Source of the DNA: Sternotherus odoratus
Lineage: Eukaryota > Chordata > Testudines > Kinosternidae
Assembly: GCA_032164245.1 (NCBI GenBank)
Contig: JAVMKO010000009.1
Span: forward strand, 80,299,212-80,363,211
Length of the DNA stretch: 64,000 nt
Reading direction: 5' to 3'
The translations under genes were made by a program, and so were the position numbers. Below, in pieces: positions 46,346 through 56,644 of the stretch (its first letter is position 1; each line of letters starts with the position of its first letter). The notes under the pieces are model-generated. The model was not told where the DNA came from. It searched no databases and worked only from the letters and a program-made list of their open reading frames with translations.

Positions 46346-47154
46346 ACCCGCCCCTCCCCCCCGGGGGGGGCAGCCAACTGGAAAAAAGTAAAGTGGCAAA
46401 GAAAGGAAAGGCGGTGGGGGGCTGGGCAGCGAATGCCAAGTCACCCCCCCAATCATGCAACCCCCCCCCCCACTTCCCAGCTAAGACAACGCGCCCCCTG
46501 CGCCCTAGCTCTGCCAGCCATGCTGGGGGGCCACGCGGGGAGCCACAACCGAGCTTCAGAGCGGGGCTGGTGTGTCCTTGTGTAACCCGAACAACAAAGA
46601 ACCGGGGGGGGGGGTGTAGTGTACGGGGCTTGCAGCCGCCTCGGAGAGCCGGGATTCCCCACGACCCTTCACGATGCCCGGGGGACGGGAGGGAAATGGG
46701 GACCCCTTCCCCAGGGAGAGCGGATCGCACCTCCCGCCTGGATCCCGCCATCCCCGGGGGAGCGGGGTGATCTTAGCTCCACTGCGGCACCCCCGCTTCC
46801 CCGGTTATTTCGGGGCTGCTCGCTCCCCAGGCACGGGGGGGGGGAACGGGGGTAGCCAGCAGCTCCGCTTCTTGCACCGGAGCAAGTCCCCGCGATCGCC
46901 ACCCCCCCCCTTTGGGCCCCGCCGCACACGAACGGGACCGCGCAGCCCCCTCTGCCCCGCACAGATCGGTCCCCAGCTGGGGAGGGGGAGGTTCAAACAC
47001 CCTCGTTCCCCCACCCCCCACGGGCCCCGCAACCCGCAGCGAGCCGGGGCCGCTTTGCAGCAAGATGCCCTGCCCGGTTCCCTGGGCCTGGGGGCGGATC
47101 TAAAAGAAACCCGACCCAGAGTTGCCCCCACCCCAAGTTCTGAAGGGGGCAAGG

Positions 47155-47362
47155 CGGGGGGGAGGGGCCGCCCCCCCGGTTTCAGCGGCGGGGGGAGGGG
47201 CCGCCCCCCGGTTTCAGCGGCGGGGGGAGGGGCCGCCCCCCGGTTTCAGCGGTGGGGTGAGGCCCCCCAGGTTTCAGCGGCGGGGGGAGGGGCCGCCCCC
47301 CCGGTTTCGGCGACGGGGGGAGGGGCCGCCCCCCGGTTTCAGCGGCGGGGGGAGGGGCGACC
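47155..47362. repeat. GC-rich minisatellite, about 35-bp unit x 6 plus a partial copy
   Basis: Six consecutive units of the form ggaggggccgcccccc-ggtttcagcggcggg, plus a truncated seventh, end about 95 bp upstream of the CCAAT box. Unit four is diverged (ggtggggtgaggcccccc) and unit five carries tttcggcgac. Each unit alternates a G-run and a C-run, so it could form hairpins or G-quadruplexes. It is not coding. Confidence 0.9.
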
Positions 47363-47453
47363 GCGACCGGGAACCCCCTAAACCGCAACTTTTTGTTTTT
47401 TTCAAACCAGCTGGTCAATTACCATCCGTCAGGGCCTGTCGGGAGCCGCGCGC

Positions 47454-47482
47454 TGATTGGCTGCCGGCTGCTCATTTATAGG
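47454..47482 (+). promoter_or_regulatory. Probable SOX3 core promoter: inverted CCAAT box and TATA-like element
   Basis: An inverted CCAAT box (attgg, 47456-47460) is followed by a TATA-like tttatagg (47475-47482). The distance from the TATA-like element to the SOX3 ATG is about 180 bp, which would place transcription start near 47505 and give a leader of about 150 nt with no upstream ATG. The human SOX3 promoter is known to use NF-Y-bound CCAAT boxes, so the arrangement is plausible. The start site itself is inferred. Confidence 0.6.
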
Positions 47483-47658
47483 CCGTCAATCATCTCCCCC
47501 GGCACTGGGAGCGCACCGAGGAGCCGGCCGGAGGGGGGGAGTGGGGGGACGAGAAGCGCCCGGCGAGCCCCGCGTTCGGCCGCCCGCAGCAGCGCCAGCC
47601 CCGCTCCCCGGCCCCTCACCTGCCCGGCGCGCTGGCGCACCTGCTGCCGGCCCCGGCC
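47482..47658 (+). other. SOX3 5' leader, open in the SOX3 frame but without ATG
   Basis: In the SOX3 frame the last upstream stop is the tag inside the TATA-like element (47479-47481). From there to the ATG there are 59 sense codons with no ATG, ending [10 protein letters not shown] directly before MYS. The human SOX3 N-terminal extension, as I recall it, also reads LAHLLPAPA before its internal MYS. CTG codons occur in frame at 47620, 47632, 47641 and 47644. This may be non-coding leader, or an extended isoform could start at a near-cognate codon. Confidence 0.55.
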
Positions 47659-48579
47659 ATGTACAGCATGCTGGAGGGCGAGCTCAAGAGCCCCCAGCCC
47701 GCCCCGGGCGGCGCGGGGGGCCCGGCGGGCAAAGGCGGCGGCGGCGGCGGGGCGGCCGGCGGCGCCGCCGGGGCGGACCAGGACCGGGTCAAGCGGCCCA
47801 TGAACGCCTTCATGGTGTGGTCGCGGGGCCAGCGGCGGAAGATGGCCCAGGAGAACCCCAAGATGCACAACTCGGAGATCAGCAAGCGCCTCGGGGCCGA
47901 CTGGAAGCTGCTGAGCGACGCGGAGAAGCGGCCCTTCATCGACGAGGCCAAGCGGCTGCGGGCCGTGCACATGAAGGAGTATCCGGATTACAAATACCGG
48001 CCCCGCCGGAAGACCAAGACCCTGCTCAAGAAGGACAAGTACGCGCTGCCCGGCAACCTGCTGGCCCCCGGCGGGGCGGGCGCCGTCAGCAGCCCCGTCC
48101 AGCGCCTAGACACCTACGCTCACATGAACGGCTGGAGCAACGGGGCCTACTCGCTCATGCCCGAGCAGCTGGGCTACGGGCAGCACCCGGCCATGAACAG
48201 CCCCCCGCTGCCGCAGATGCACCGCTACGAGATGGGCGGCCTGCAGTACAGCCCCATGATGCCCGCGGCGCAGTCCTACATGAACGCGGCCTCCAGCTAC
48301 ACCATGTCCCCCGCCGCCTACGGCCAGCAGCCCGGCGCCCCCATGAGCCTGGGCTCCATGGTGAAATCCGAGCCCAGCTCCCCGCCGCCGGCCATCACCT
48401 CCCACTCCCAGCGGGCCTGCCTGGGGGACCTGCGGGATATGATCAGCATGTACCTCCCGCCCGGGGGGGACGCCACAGACCCTTCCAGCCTGCAGGGCGG
48501 CCGCTTGCACAGTGTCCACCAGCACTACCAGAGTGCCGGGACTGGGGTCAATGGGACGGTCCCCCTGACTCACATCTGA
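47659..48579 (+). CDS. SOX3: SOX3, SOXB1-class HMG-box transcription factor (single exon)
   Basis: Encodes a 306-residue nuclear transcription factor that binds the minor groove of (A/T)(A/T)CAA(A/T)G sites and, as known for SOXB1 proteins, maintains neural progenitors and acts in pituitary and gonad development. Seen in the sequence: [12 protein letters not shown] start, Gly/Ala-rich linker (about residues 17-39), complete HMG box (about 42-120, beginning [13 protein letters not shown] and ending RPRRKTKT with the C-terminal basic nuclear signal), a SOXB1 region with [42 protein letters not shown] (residues 235-243, a psi-K-x-E SUMO-type site), [20 protein letters not shown], and the terminal [10 protein letters not shown] shared by SOX1/2/3. 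SOX3 rather than SOX1 or SOX2 is chosen from [29 protein letters not shown] and the [20 protein letters not shown] block. It is intronless, as expected. The human protein is longer (446 residues as I recall) because of an N-terminal extension and polyalanine tracts; this copy has no polyalanine tract. The start is the first ATG after the TATA-like element, in context GGCC-ATG-T. Confidence 0.97.
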   Translation: MYSMLEGELKSPQPAPGGAGGPAGKGGGGGGAAGGAAGADQDRVKRPMNAFMVWSRGQRRKMAQENPKMHNSEISKRLGADWKLLSDAEKRPFIDEAKRLRAVHMKEYPDYKYRPRRKTKTLLKKDKYALPGNLLAPGGAGAVSSPVQRLDTYAHMNGWSNGAYSLMPEQLGYGQHPAMNSPPLPQMHRYEMGGLQYSPMMPAAQSYMNAASSYTMSPAAYGQQPGAPMSLGSMVKSEPSSPPPAITSHSQRACLGDLRDMISMYLPPGGDATDPSSLQGGRLHSVHQHYQSAGTGVNGTVPLTHI

Positions 48580-49240
48580 GCCCGCTCCCGGCCTGGCCCG
48601 CTCCGAACTAAGGGCGACTCGCCGGGGACACTTTTAAGACCGGAGCCAGGTCGCGTGTGGGGTTGTTTTTTGGGTACAAATGGGGGGGGCGTGTGGACTG
48701 GTTTTCTCCGACCGAGCGCACATGTCTCCTGGGACGTTTTAAACCCGCCCCCGCCGCTCCTGGTTCCGGAGGGGGGCGGCCGGCGCTCGCTTGATTTTAT
48801 TCTTTAAAAAAAAAATTTGCAAAAGCCGTTTTGAAGGTCTCGTCTCTCAGTCCGAGTGTAGCGGTGGAAGGGGAGCGGGGCGGGCTCGCGGCGAGCTCCC
48901 ATGTTTACATTTTTGTTTTAAAACGTGTTCCCCAAAGTCCTGCCCGAATCTGTGTCGCTTCCACCGCCTCGTAAGCGGGGGGAGCTGTGCGGGTCTCAAA
49001 CGCAAGGTCTTGTTTAACTTATAGTAAGTTGTGTGGTTTTTTTTTTTCCTTAAGCTTGTAAACTTCTGTAAATCGGTTTGTAAATTTGACTGTGACGCCG
49101 TTTCCCCCCCCCCCCCCCCGCCCCAGGCAACAAACGCTTTAGTTTTGTCTCTCCGGTTTCTTAAGACTTTCTCCTGTGACACTCCTTCTCTCCTCTCCCA
49201 TCCCCCATACGAGAGATCAATAAATTTTATAACGGGCATC
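48580..49240 (+). other. SOX3 3' untranslated region
   Basis: No other gene begins here, and the sequence falls from GC-rich to AT-richer, with T- and A-runs around 48804-48817 and 49037-49049. Two tgtaaat-type motifs lie between 49068 and 49087, followed by a long C-tract at about 49104-49120. The end is inferred from the poly(A) signal at 49219. A longer 3' end at about 49765 is possible because a second AATAAA occurs at 49746. Confidence 0.55.
49219..49224 (+). terminator. Polyadenylation signal AATAAA, probably of SOX3
   Basis: Canonical AATAAA in the context gatcAATAAAttt, about 640 bp after the SOX3 stop codon and the first canonical signal downstream of the gene. A second one is at 49746-49751. 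Use of either is inferred. Confidence 0.55.
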
Positions 49241-49559
49241 TCCCCGTCTCCTGGCGATTTATACGTTGGGGCGGGCACCCCCCTTCCCCCCTCGGTGCCC
49301 TGCTCAAAAACTCCGAGAAGTGCCTCCCTCCCTACTGGGGCCGCATGTAAATGTCCGGACTCGAACCCGGCGCGGTTTAGACCGGCGCCTTGAAGCGCAG
49401 AACTCGATCGGGCTGTGCCGACGGGGAAAGTCCGCTTCCCTTGTAGGTAAAATCCAACCGGCCCAGCCGCTCGGGCAGGCGTTGGGTCTGGAAAAATGGG
49501 ATTTCTGGTTTCATGTCGCCGGGCAAGGGCAGGACACGGACTACGGCTCGGGAAGCAGA

Positions 49560-50060
49560 GGGCGCTGATATTTACCTACCCCTGCGCCTCGCTTATTTTT
49601 AAAAGTAGGAGCCACTTGTTGCCTCTCCAAAGGGGCATTTAGCGGATCCCAGCTCGCCGGCGGCTTTCAAGTCTCTCCGAGACGAGCTCTCTCATCTTCA
49701 CGGGAGCGTATTAAAAATGAATGGTCACAAGAGGCGGGGAGGGGGAATAAATAATGTAACCTTTTCAAGGGGGTATTTGTAGTCGGCGCAGTATCCTCAG
49801 CTTGGGTCTTGACTGTCGTTCGCGCTAACTAGTTCCTACTTCGTTGATCCTAAAAACCCAGCCTCTAGCTCATTTTAAAATGATAGAAGCGCCGTGTATT
49901 TATAAATCGAAGTGTCCTGCCGCCTCCGTGTTTTGAAATCCGAATTAACGCCATTTCGTTCGCAGCAATTCATGCCAGGGCGATTATCAAATTAATACCC
50001 AATCATCGTTGTTTAAATTGAACGCAGGGTGCGTTAACTCCGTTTTCTGCTCCTTGCGCG
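49560..50060. promoter_or_regulatory. Candidate SOX3 downstream enhancer block
   Basis: Repeat-free block just after the gene, AT-richer than its surroundings yet with several CG dinucleotides. Motifs include gtattaaaaatgaatgg, aataaataatgtaacc, aaatccgaattaacgcc and the run 49981-50020 (cgattatcaaattaa, then caatcatcgttg). Such composition next to a developmental gene is typical of conserved non-coding elements, but conservation was not tested. Confidence 0.3.
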
Positions 50061-50431
50061 TTTGGCACCTGTTACTCCGTATTTCTCAGGGCAGCGGGGA
50101 AAACAAAATCTCCCGGGAATTGCCTGTTTTACGCCGATCCGTGACTTCTCCCGGCTTCTGCGTGCGAGATTTTTATTATCCCCAGCTGTCGGAAAAACAA
50201 AACCCGGGGGGGTTACAGGAGCCGCGTCGCTCCACGCCTCTTAATTTGACTCCTCGGGGCTCTACCTAGTTTTCCTAAGGGAAAGAAAGATTTTTAAAAA
50301 CGGGGGGTGGGCTTTCGTGAACCTCACACGGCGCTGGACTCCACTTCTCTGCTGCAGGGTCTAGGAGTAAGGCTGAAATACTCCCTCAACCGAAACAAAA
50401 ACGGGGAATAACTTTCCTCCCTCGAGCAGGG

Positions 50432-50474
50432 GTAACCTGGGGCACCTTAGAGACACGGCTACCTCTCTGATCCC
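50432..50474. mobile_element. Minimal SINE-derived insertion with 9-bp target duplication
   Basis: Only about 43 bp: ggggcaccttagagacacgg and ctacctctctga, that is the SINE middle fused to the inverted SINE head, as in the larger copy at 21378-21459. Flanked by cgagcaggg at 50423-50431 and 50475-50483. It lies about 1.9 kb after the SOX3 stop. Confidence 0.72.
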
Positions 50475-50484
50475 CGAGCAGGGT

Positions 50485-53090
50485 CATTCTCCCGCTGAAG
50501 CTCGCTGCTTCATTTCAGACCCTGAGTTGGCCTGGCCCGGGACCGAAATCCTTTAAACCCTCCTTGGCCAGAGGAGCTCGGGGCCTCCTCTCTGCTGAGG
50601 GGCGGCGGGGATCTGGTCAATTTCAGGGGCTCCCCTGTAACCAGCGCCTGGATTTATTTTTAAATAGGAAACACCTGGTTGATCCTGAAAGCGCCTCAAC
50701 CCAGCGTCCCTTTGCTCCTTCCTTTCCCGGCCTCGGTGCGAGGGCGGTTGGGGGGGGGGATTTCTCCAGTGGAAACCCTCCCCCCGGCCGCTTGGGGTAA
50801 TACGTTTTGGAAGCCAAGGAAATGTATTTATCTTTAGCCCGCCGGTGGGCCCAACTCCCCCGCCCCCCTGACCTGCGCCGCCTCTCTGTGGTGGTTGTTT
50901 CTGGATCATCGCAAGCCAGGGAAAGTACACGAGACACAACAAGAGTGGACGCGAATCGGCCCCCAGGCCCCACCGCCCTCAGCTAGCTGCAGAGGGACGA
51001 TCTCTTCCCCTAGCCTGCAGAGACAACGCTTTGCAGAGACACGCACGCTTGCTACCACAATGTTTTGCAGATAATGCAGGAGTCAGGGGGCGGGGGGGGA
51101 CTTCTCAGCTTCGGGAAACCTGCCGCATCTGCTTCTAAACGCAGACGTCCCCCCTCCCCGCTGCCCCCTGTCCTTTCCTCCCCACCCCTCGCGCTTCTGG
51201 CGTTGAAAAGGGGGCGCCGGGTGGAAGGGAACCCCAGAGGTGGGGTGAAAGCCAGGCCCTAGGGGCGAAGCAGCGCTGAGATCACTACCCCGGGCTGGTT
51301 TAGGGCCCGCGGGCAGAACTGCCCCATCTCTGTGCGACCAAAGGGTGCGGAGTCTCCTCCCCGGAGATCGGCTCCCTTCCAACGCAGAGCGCCCGTAATC
51401 CCACCTCAGCCCCCACGCCGCCCTAGTGTAAACAGGTGCCACTCCCGTTGCCAGCCCTGGGATGACCGCTGCTTTCCCGGGATCCTGCCCGGTTGTAAAT
51501 AGACCGTCACTGGCCGCGGATCCTCTTATCGGCTGTCCCGGAGCTGAGACGGACATTCCTGGCTTTGCCGGAGTAGAGAACCGGCTGGTCCCTGCTCCAG
51601 TGCTGTTGATTTGGAAGCCGATCTCCCCAGTTTGACTCCAGATGCTCTCCGGAATCGGCACAGATTCGGCTAGCTGGACTGGGTCACCCTGCGTGTACTT
51701 TTCTCCCTGCCCCTCTACTGCGTTTAGAGCGAGCCAGGCACAACATTTCTTTCCCTCCCCAAAACATTGTCCAGGGTCCAGGGGTTCGATTCCCAGCGCT
51801 CTTGTTTTGAGGTGGGGGGGGATCTTCCCTTGTAGAAGAGGAATACAGAGCCAGGCGTATGCCATGGGGTCAGGGAGGGAGGTGGAAAGATGAACCCCAA
51901 CCTTGCTTCTGTAGGGAGGGGGGTCCTCAGTCGCCCCCCCTTCACCCTGGCGTTTCACAGACCGGAGGGGGCACTCACAAACTGGAAGAGGAAACTTGAC
52001 CTGCAGCTTTTCCTCTTCTTTGGGGGGGGCTGCTATCTCTCACACTCCGGCTCAGCCCCCCAAACAAACAAAACGGCGTGAAACCGGTTCTTAGGCAAAG
52101 GTGAAGGGGGACATGTTTCCTTGCACACGACTAAGGGTGTGCAACTTCCCTGGTGTTGGGTTTTGTTTTTCAATTTCAAAGGTACTCTGAACAGAGGCCC
52201 AAATTTGGACCTCAGACAGGCCAGCAGGCCCCTTCAGGGACTCCTTGGCCACGCCGGATTCACGCCGGTGTCACGGGGATCAGCACATTCACAGTGCTGC
52301 GATTTGGAAAGAGGAGAAATCTGAATCATCAATTAAGCTATAAACAAGTATAAGTGCTGCAGCGTGTTACTGCTTTAGCACCCCCCATGGTCCCAATCCT
52401 GCCACGTGCTGAGTATCTTCTCCCACTGCGGGTTTATGGTCCGTGAAATGACTAATCGCTATATACTCAAAATTATATAATCAGGTGTTTTCACTGTGAA
52501 AACCTGCAACCTTTCCCCCTCCTCCCCCCCCGCACCATTTCTTTCAAATCCAGTGCGGGTGAATCCAGCATCCCTGGCGAAATGGATAGATATCAGCAGG
52601 CCTGGGTGAATGATGTTAGCATTTTAATGTGGTAGCAATAGTTAACCTGCTGCATTAACAACCTGTTGAAAGGAAGAGGGGAAGATTACACTGGGTGCTG
52701 CGGTTTCTCTGCTGAGTCCAAAAAACCGCAGCATCTCGGGTTACATTTTGAAGGCTGCTTCCTCCCGCACAGGGCTGCAAAGTGCATTTGATGTAACAAA
52801 AACAGTAAGTGAAACTACTTTTCAGTTTATCAGTGAGGTATGGGGAGGAGGTAAAAAACCATGGCAAATTAGTAGAGCGATCAATCATACATGCATTTGT
52901 AAAGAATTCCTGAAGGATTTTTGGATTTCTTTTTTTCCCCCACTCTTTATATAGGATGTTAAATTCAGTGTAAAAATGCATTTGATTAACCTACATAAAT
53001 CTAAAGTATTCATTAGATCAAGGTATTTCCATATCAGAAATTAGAGGAAGAAAATGTACTTCTTTAAGATCACTAAGCCTATATATTGGC
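50485..53090. other. GC-rich downstream shoulder, then mixed intergenic sequence, no gene seen
   Basis: CpG-rich from about 50540 to 51700. The 291-codon frame at 51083-51958 on the - strand is low-complexity and not recognisable. The sequence turns AT-rich after 52600. Confidence 0.5.
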
Positions 53091-53094
53091 TACA

Positions 53095-53135
53095 AAACAC
53101 CCCTAATCTCTAGGTGCTACAAGTATTCCTTGCTT
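53095..53135 (-). mobile_element. Possible SINE remnant
   Basis: ctaatctctaggtgctacaa followed by gtattcctt resembles the reverse complement of the SINE segment aggagtacttgtggcacctt-agagac. Very short, so uncertain. Confidence 0.35.
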
Positions 53136-53498
53136 TCCCTATTAAAATGTTTTATCTATATGTTAAATGAAGAAAAAAAACAACATGATTAACCAGGACC
53201 GAATAACACTGCAGAAACAAAATAATATGACTGCTTTGAGGCTCTGTCCAACTTGTGTACGCAGCTTCAGTACCAATTATTCTCTACAAGTGCCTGGATG
53301 AATGATGTGTGCCTATTTAGGGCCTAATCCTGTTTCCACTGGAATCAATGGCATACAATGGTTCAGAGTCAGTCCCTTTGTGGCTGAGATGCTGGAAGGA
53401 AAAAAGAAAAACTTTAAAATCCTGCAATAGAGATTTTTGACATTCTGATGCATCTTTTGTTTTTGACAAGTCTTCTGCAGGGAAGAAGGCCACCCTTT

Positions 53499-53700
53499 AA
53501 GGCCTTGTCTACATGGGGAGATTGACCAGAATAGCTATTTTGGAAAAGCTATTCTGGAACAGCTCCCAGTGTGACACTTTATTGTTACTGCTGAGTGCAA
53601 TAATTCTGGAATAAAGTTACTTTTGTTCCAACAGAGCGTCCACATGGAATTCCATTCTGGAATAGCTATCCCAGTCAATTCTCTGGAGATCAGGGTTCTG
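53499..53700. mobile_element. MITE of the 'aaggccttgtctacatgg' type
   Basis: The left end aaggccttgtctacatgggg is followed by accagaatagctattttgga and, in inverse order, ttccattctggaatagctat. Inner arms are clear; the right terminal repeat is missing or decayed. Confidence 0.65.
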
Positions 53701-53830
53701 GCCCCTCATTTTCCATAGACATGTGACCTTAGGCAAACATGAATCTCTCTATCCCTGTAAATCCATCCCTACTTCACTGGATACTTTGAGAATAAATCTA
53801 TAAATACCCGGCGGGCACGCTGATATTGCC
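53701..53830 (+). mobile_element. Probable decayed MIR-type SINE
   Basis: gacatgtgaccttaggcaaa, then a degenerate ctctctatccctgtaaatcc block and ggatactttgagaataaatc, in MIR order. Diverged. Confidence 0.4.
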
Positions 53831-53909
53831 CGGACAGGGGCTATATAAATACCAAACCAGACTCAATTGGATTCATTTACCTTTATTTGAGAGAGGGCAG
53901 CCAATCTCC

Positions 53910-54095
53910 AAAGGCTTGTCTAGGTAAGAAATCTGGCATCATTGATGCTAAATTGATGTTTACACCAGGTTAGTTGAATTTGGAAAATTACTGGATTGAG
54001 CTAAATCAGTTTAAGTATGTCCACGTTTGAGGTTAGCACCAGTGTAACTAAATCTGTGGTTATGCTGGTGTCAAAATCCCATGCGTACATCAGCC
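53910..54095. mobile_element. Decayed MITE of the 'ggcttgtct' type
   Basis: caaaggcttgtctaggtaag at the left and catgcgtacatcagccc at the right are weak inverted repeats. ttgatgtttacaccaggtta and agcaccagtgtaactaaatc pair internally. Confidence 0.5.
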
Positions 54096-56505
54096 CAAAG
54101 AAGATGGGCCAGGTGACCAGGAGCCTGGAGAATAAGGGGTAACTCAACAGTGCTGTAACTTGTGAGTTTGTCGTTGATATTTTTCCTGCAGCTTGTGAAT
54201 GAGGCTTCTGGTGTTGGCAAACTTTTCTATTTGCCTCTCAGCAGAATATTGTGTCTCTTTCTAGATCGCGCATAGGGAAGAACTCAAAGTAACCATTTTT
54301 GTGCAGCACTTTCTGCTGTGTCCGTTCGTACCAGGCCGAGATTAATTTCATACATCCCCATTTGCAGAGGGCTGTCCTGGTTTCACAAATGATAGAAATA
54401 TATTTGACGCAAATGGAAGAGTCTGAGCATAGCTGTGGATCTTTGCTAGTCATGTTTAGCAGTGGATCTTGAATGCCCTACACAAGAAAAAAAGTCTCTC
54501 TCAGAAGCCAATGGGAACTTTACCTGAGTAAAGAGTTCAGGATTAACCCCTTGATGTTGATTTCATTCCAGAAAGCATTATCTAAAATGTTATAACTAGT
54601 TCTCTTGACAGAAAAGTCCCATATTTTTAAACCAAAATGAAGAAGAAATACTTCTGTCTAAACTTATTTTTATTTAGACTCACTCAGCACATTTCATTTC
54701 ATGGCCACTCTGTAAATTGCAAAGTAAAACTTGAAAGTCCTTGATAAAAATGTGAAGAAGAAATGAGGTTTTATACTTGCCATATTGGGGCAAAGAGGAG
54801 CTGTTGTTTTGTGAACATCCATATATAAAGCAGTTGTTTCCTGAGTCTCTTTTCTGAGTTGTACAAGGCTGGGAGAGCATTGTCTAAGCATGAATTCATT
54901 CTCACAACGTTGTGTTAAGATGCAGTAAAGAAGTCAATAAAAAGTGTGTGTATCTATCGTAAGCTCTACGTGTGCATATATTTATGTGTGGTCTTACAAA
55001 CTTTCCCCATGTGCTGAATGAGTAGCTGAAGTAACAATCGGGTCCCCTCTCTGCTGTGAAGCCATCTTTAAAAACTGTTGAATCTACCAGGGATTGGCAT
55101 AATATTACACAAAGGATTTTTTTTTAAGCTGTTCTCAAGATGAGGGTCCGGTGTGGTGTCTCCTTCTCCCCCAGTTGTCGTAGCACCACAAACTCTGATT
55201 TCTGCCAGTTTTGGGGATTCAAAGGCTGGCTTTTTACTGGCCTCTCTGCACAAAGGGTGAGTCTTCACTGCAGAGCAATCGACCACCCGGGTAAGCCTAA
55301 CGGGTTTTAGCAGGAACGCGACACACATATCAGTCACCACCGAGTGGCCACACGGCAGAGCCACAATCACCGGAGTTGCTGAGCCCAGACTGGTGCTGCA
55401 GTCAAAGTGTGGACTCCCGCTCTACACACCAACTGAGATTCCAGCCATTCCTTTTCACAGGATGCTCATGCTGCAGGGACGAGTGCGGAATAGACACCTA
55501 GAAAGGAAGAGGGATGTCCTGATTTAATTCTGATCTCATCACAAACCATAGTCTTGCCCCTTGTAGCAGGCACAAAGGACATTAGTAGAGCAAAGGGCAC
55601 TGTGACCGATAGTGCCCCATGTTCTTTTCGGAGTCCATTAAAAATGTTTAATCGGGGTGATTAGACCAAAAAAACCTACGAGGGAGATGATGCTGATGGC
55701 GATGGAAGGGGAAGAGCCAAAGATAATAAAGTGAAATAAGTTTATCCCCTTGTAATGGACGTGTTTCACTGCCAACGCTGATATGAAGCTAGAAAGGGAA
55801 CCGTGCAATTTTTTGTGTGTTTGTATGTTTCTTGTTTCAATGCAGCTCAACCAGACTCCAACAAATCCTTACCTTGAAGTGCCAACGCAACAGAAAAAAC
55901 TCTATGGTGACTAATGAACAGGGACAAGAGAGATCTGGTGGTATTTCTCCCTAATCTTGTGACGGGAGGGCAGGGAAAGGCACTACCCAAAGCTGCTGAA
56001 TTTCTGCAAGGGTTTCTCTTGTTCATATCTTCATCTGGTTGGCTGTATTAGTATGCATTGCCCTGAAGAAGAGTAGGTGACTGCCTCATGGTACAAATAA
56101 CAAGCAGTGAGATTAACAGTGTTCACCTTAGGTAGTTGGGAAGCAGAACTCTATCCTTTGTAGAAATCTGTGGATGAAATTCTACCTGTGCAGGGCATTG
56201 GACTAGATTATCCTAATGGTTTCTTCTTGCCTTAAAATCTTGAGTCTGTATAACAAGACCTACATAAGAAAACCTAGCCTCCCTGAACTCACTGGAAAAA
56301 CACCCATTAACTTCAATAGGGCCAGGATTTCAACTGCAGTCCCCGCTCTAAAGAGCTTGCTATCAAATGTTTGGGGGGAAAAAACATTGCATGTGATAGT
56401 AATACATGGTAACGTTTTTAGAAGGTCTCTTTCTATAAGTCCATAATACAGAACTGAACAATTGTTGTATGTAATGAAAATAAGGTTTCTAAAATGTTTA
56501 AGAAG
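54096..56505. other. Intergenic sequence, no gene seen
   Basis: No coding similarity or repeat recognised; open frames do not exceed about 100 codons. Confidence 0.5.
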
Positions 56506-56509
56506 TTTC

Positions 56510-56638
56510 CTTTAAAATTAAATTAAAATGCAGAGTCCCCCCACCAGCCCGGTGGCCAGGACCCGGGCAGCGTGAGTGCCACTGAAAATCAGCTCGCGCG
56601 CCGCCTTTGGCACTCATGCCATAGGTTGCCTACCCCTG
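56510..56638 (-). mobile_element. hAT-like element end, antisense ('caggggtaggcaacc' family)
   Basis: The reverse complement begins caggggtaggcaacctatgg, then catgagtgccaaaggcggcg, and runs to gggcctggccaccgggc-type and tttaattt sequence. The other end is absent, so this is a one-ended fragment. Confidence 0.75.
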
Positions 56639-56644
56639 GCTTAG

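Larger units (their letters stand above)
45530..48800. other. Core CpG island over the SOX3 promoter and gene
   Basis: Very GC-rich sequence with frequent CG dinucleotides begins near 45530, covers the promoter and the entire coding region and fades after the stop codon. GC-rich shoulders extend from about 43750 to about 52300 with AT-richer gaps at 44700-45500 and 49560-50060. Large CpG islands around developmental regulator genes are typical of Polycomb-bound loci. Because stop codons are rare here, many long spurious reading frames appear on both strands. Confidence 0.85.

Noticed and set aside
45663..46751. 362-codon - strand frame upstream of SOX3
   Set aside because: Low-complexity Pro/Gly/Ser/Arg sequence in a CpG island where stops are rare. 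Equally long frames occur on the other strand, and nothing is recognisable.
47457..48611. 384-codon + strand frame overlapping SOX3
   Set aside because: An out-of-frame shadow of the SOX3 coding region. The SOX3 frame has the HMG box and family C-terminus.
49353..49378. B-box-like ggttcgagtcc on the - strand
   Set aside because: The T-arm stem has mismatches when paired and there is no cloverleaf around it.
51775..51800. tRNA B-box-like ggttcgattcc
   Set aside because: No A box at the right distance and no acceptor or anticodon stem can be folded around it.
51083..51958. 291-codon - strand frame downstream of SOX3
   Set aside because: Composition-driven frame in GC-rich DNA, no recognised domain and no promoter or splice context.
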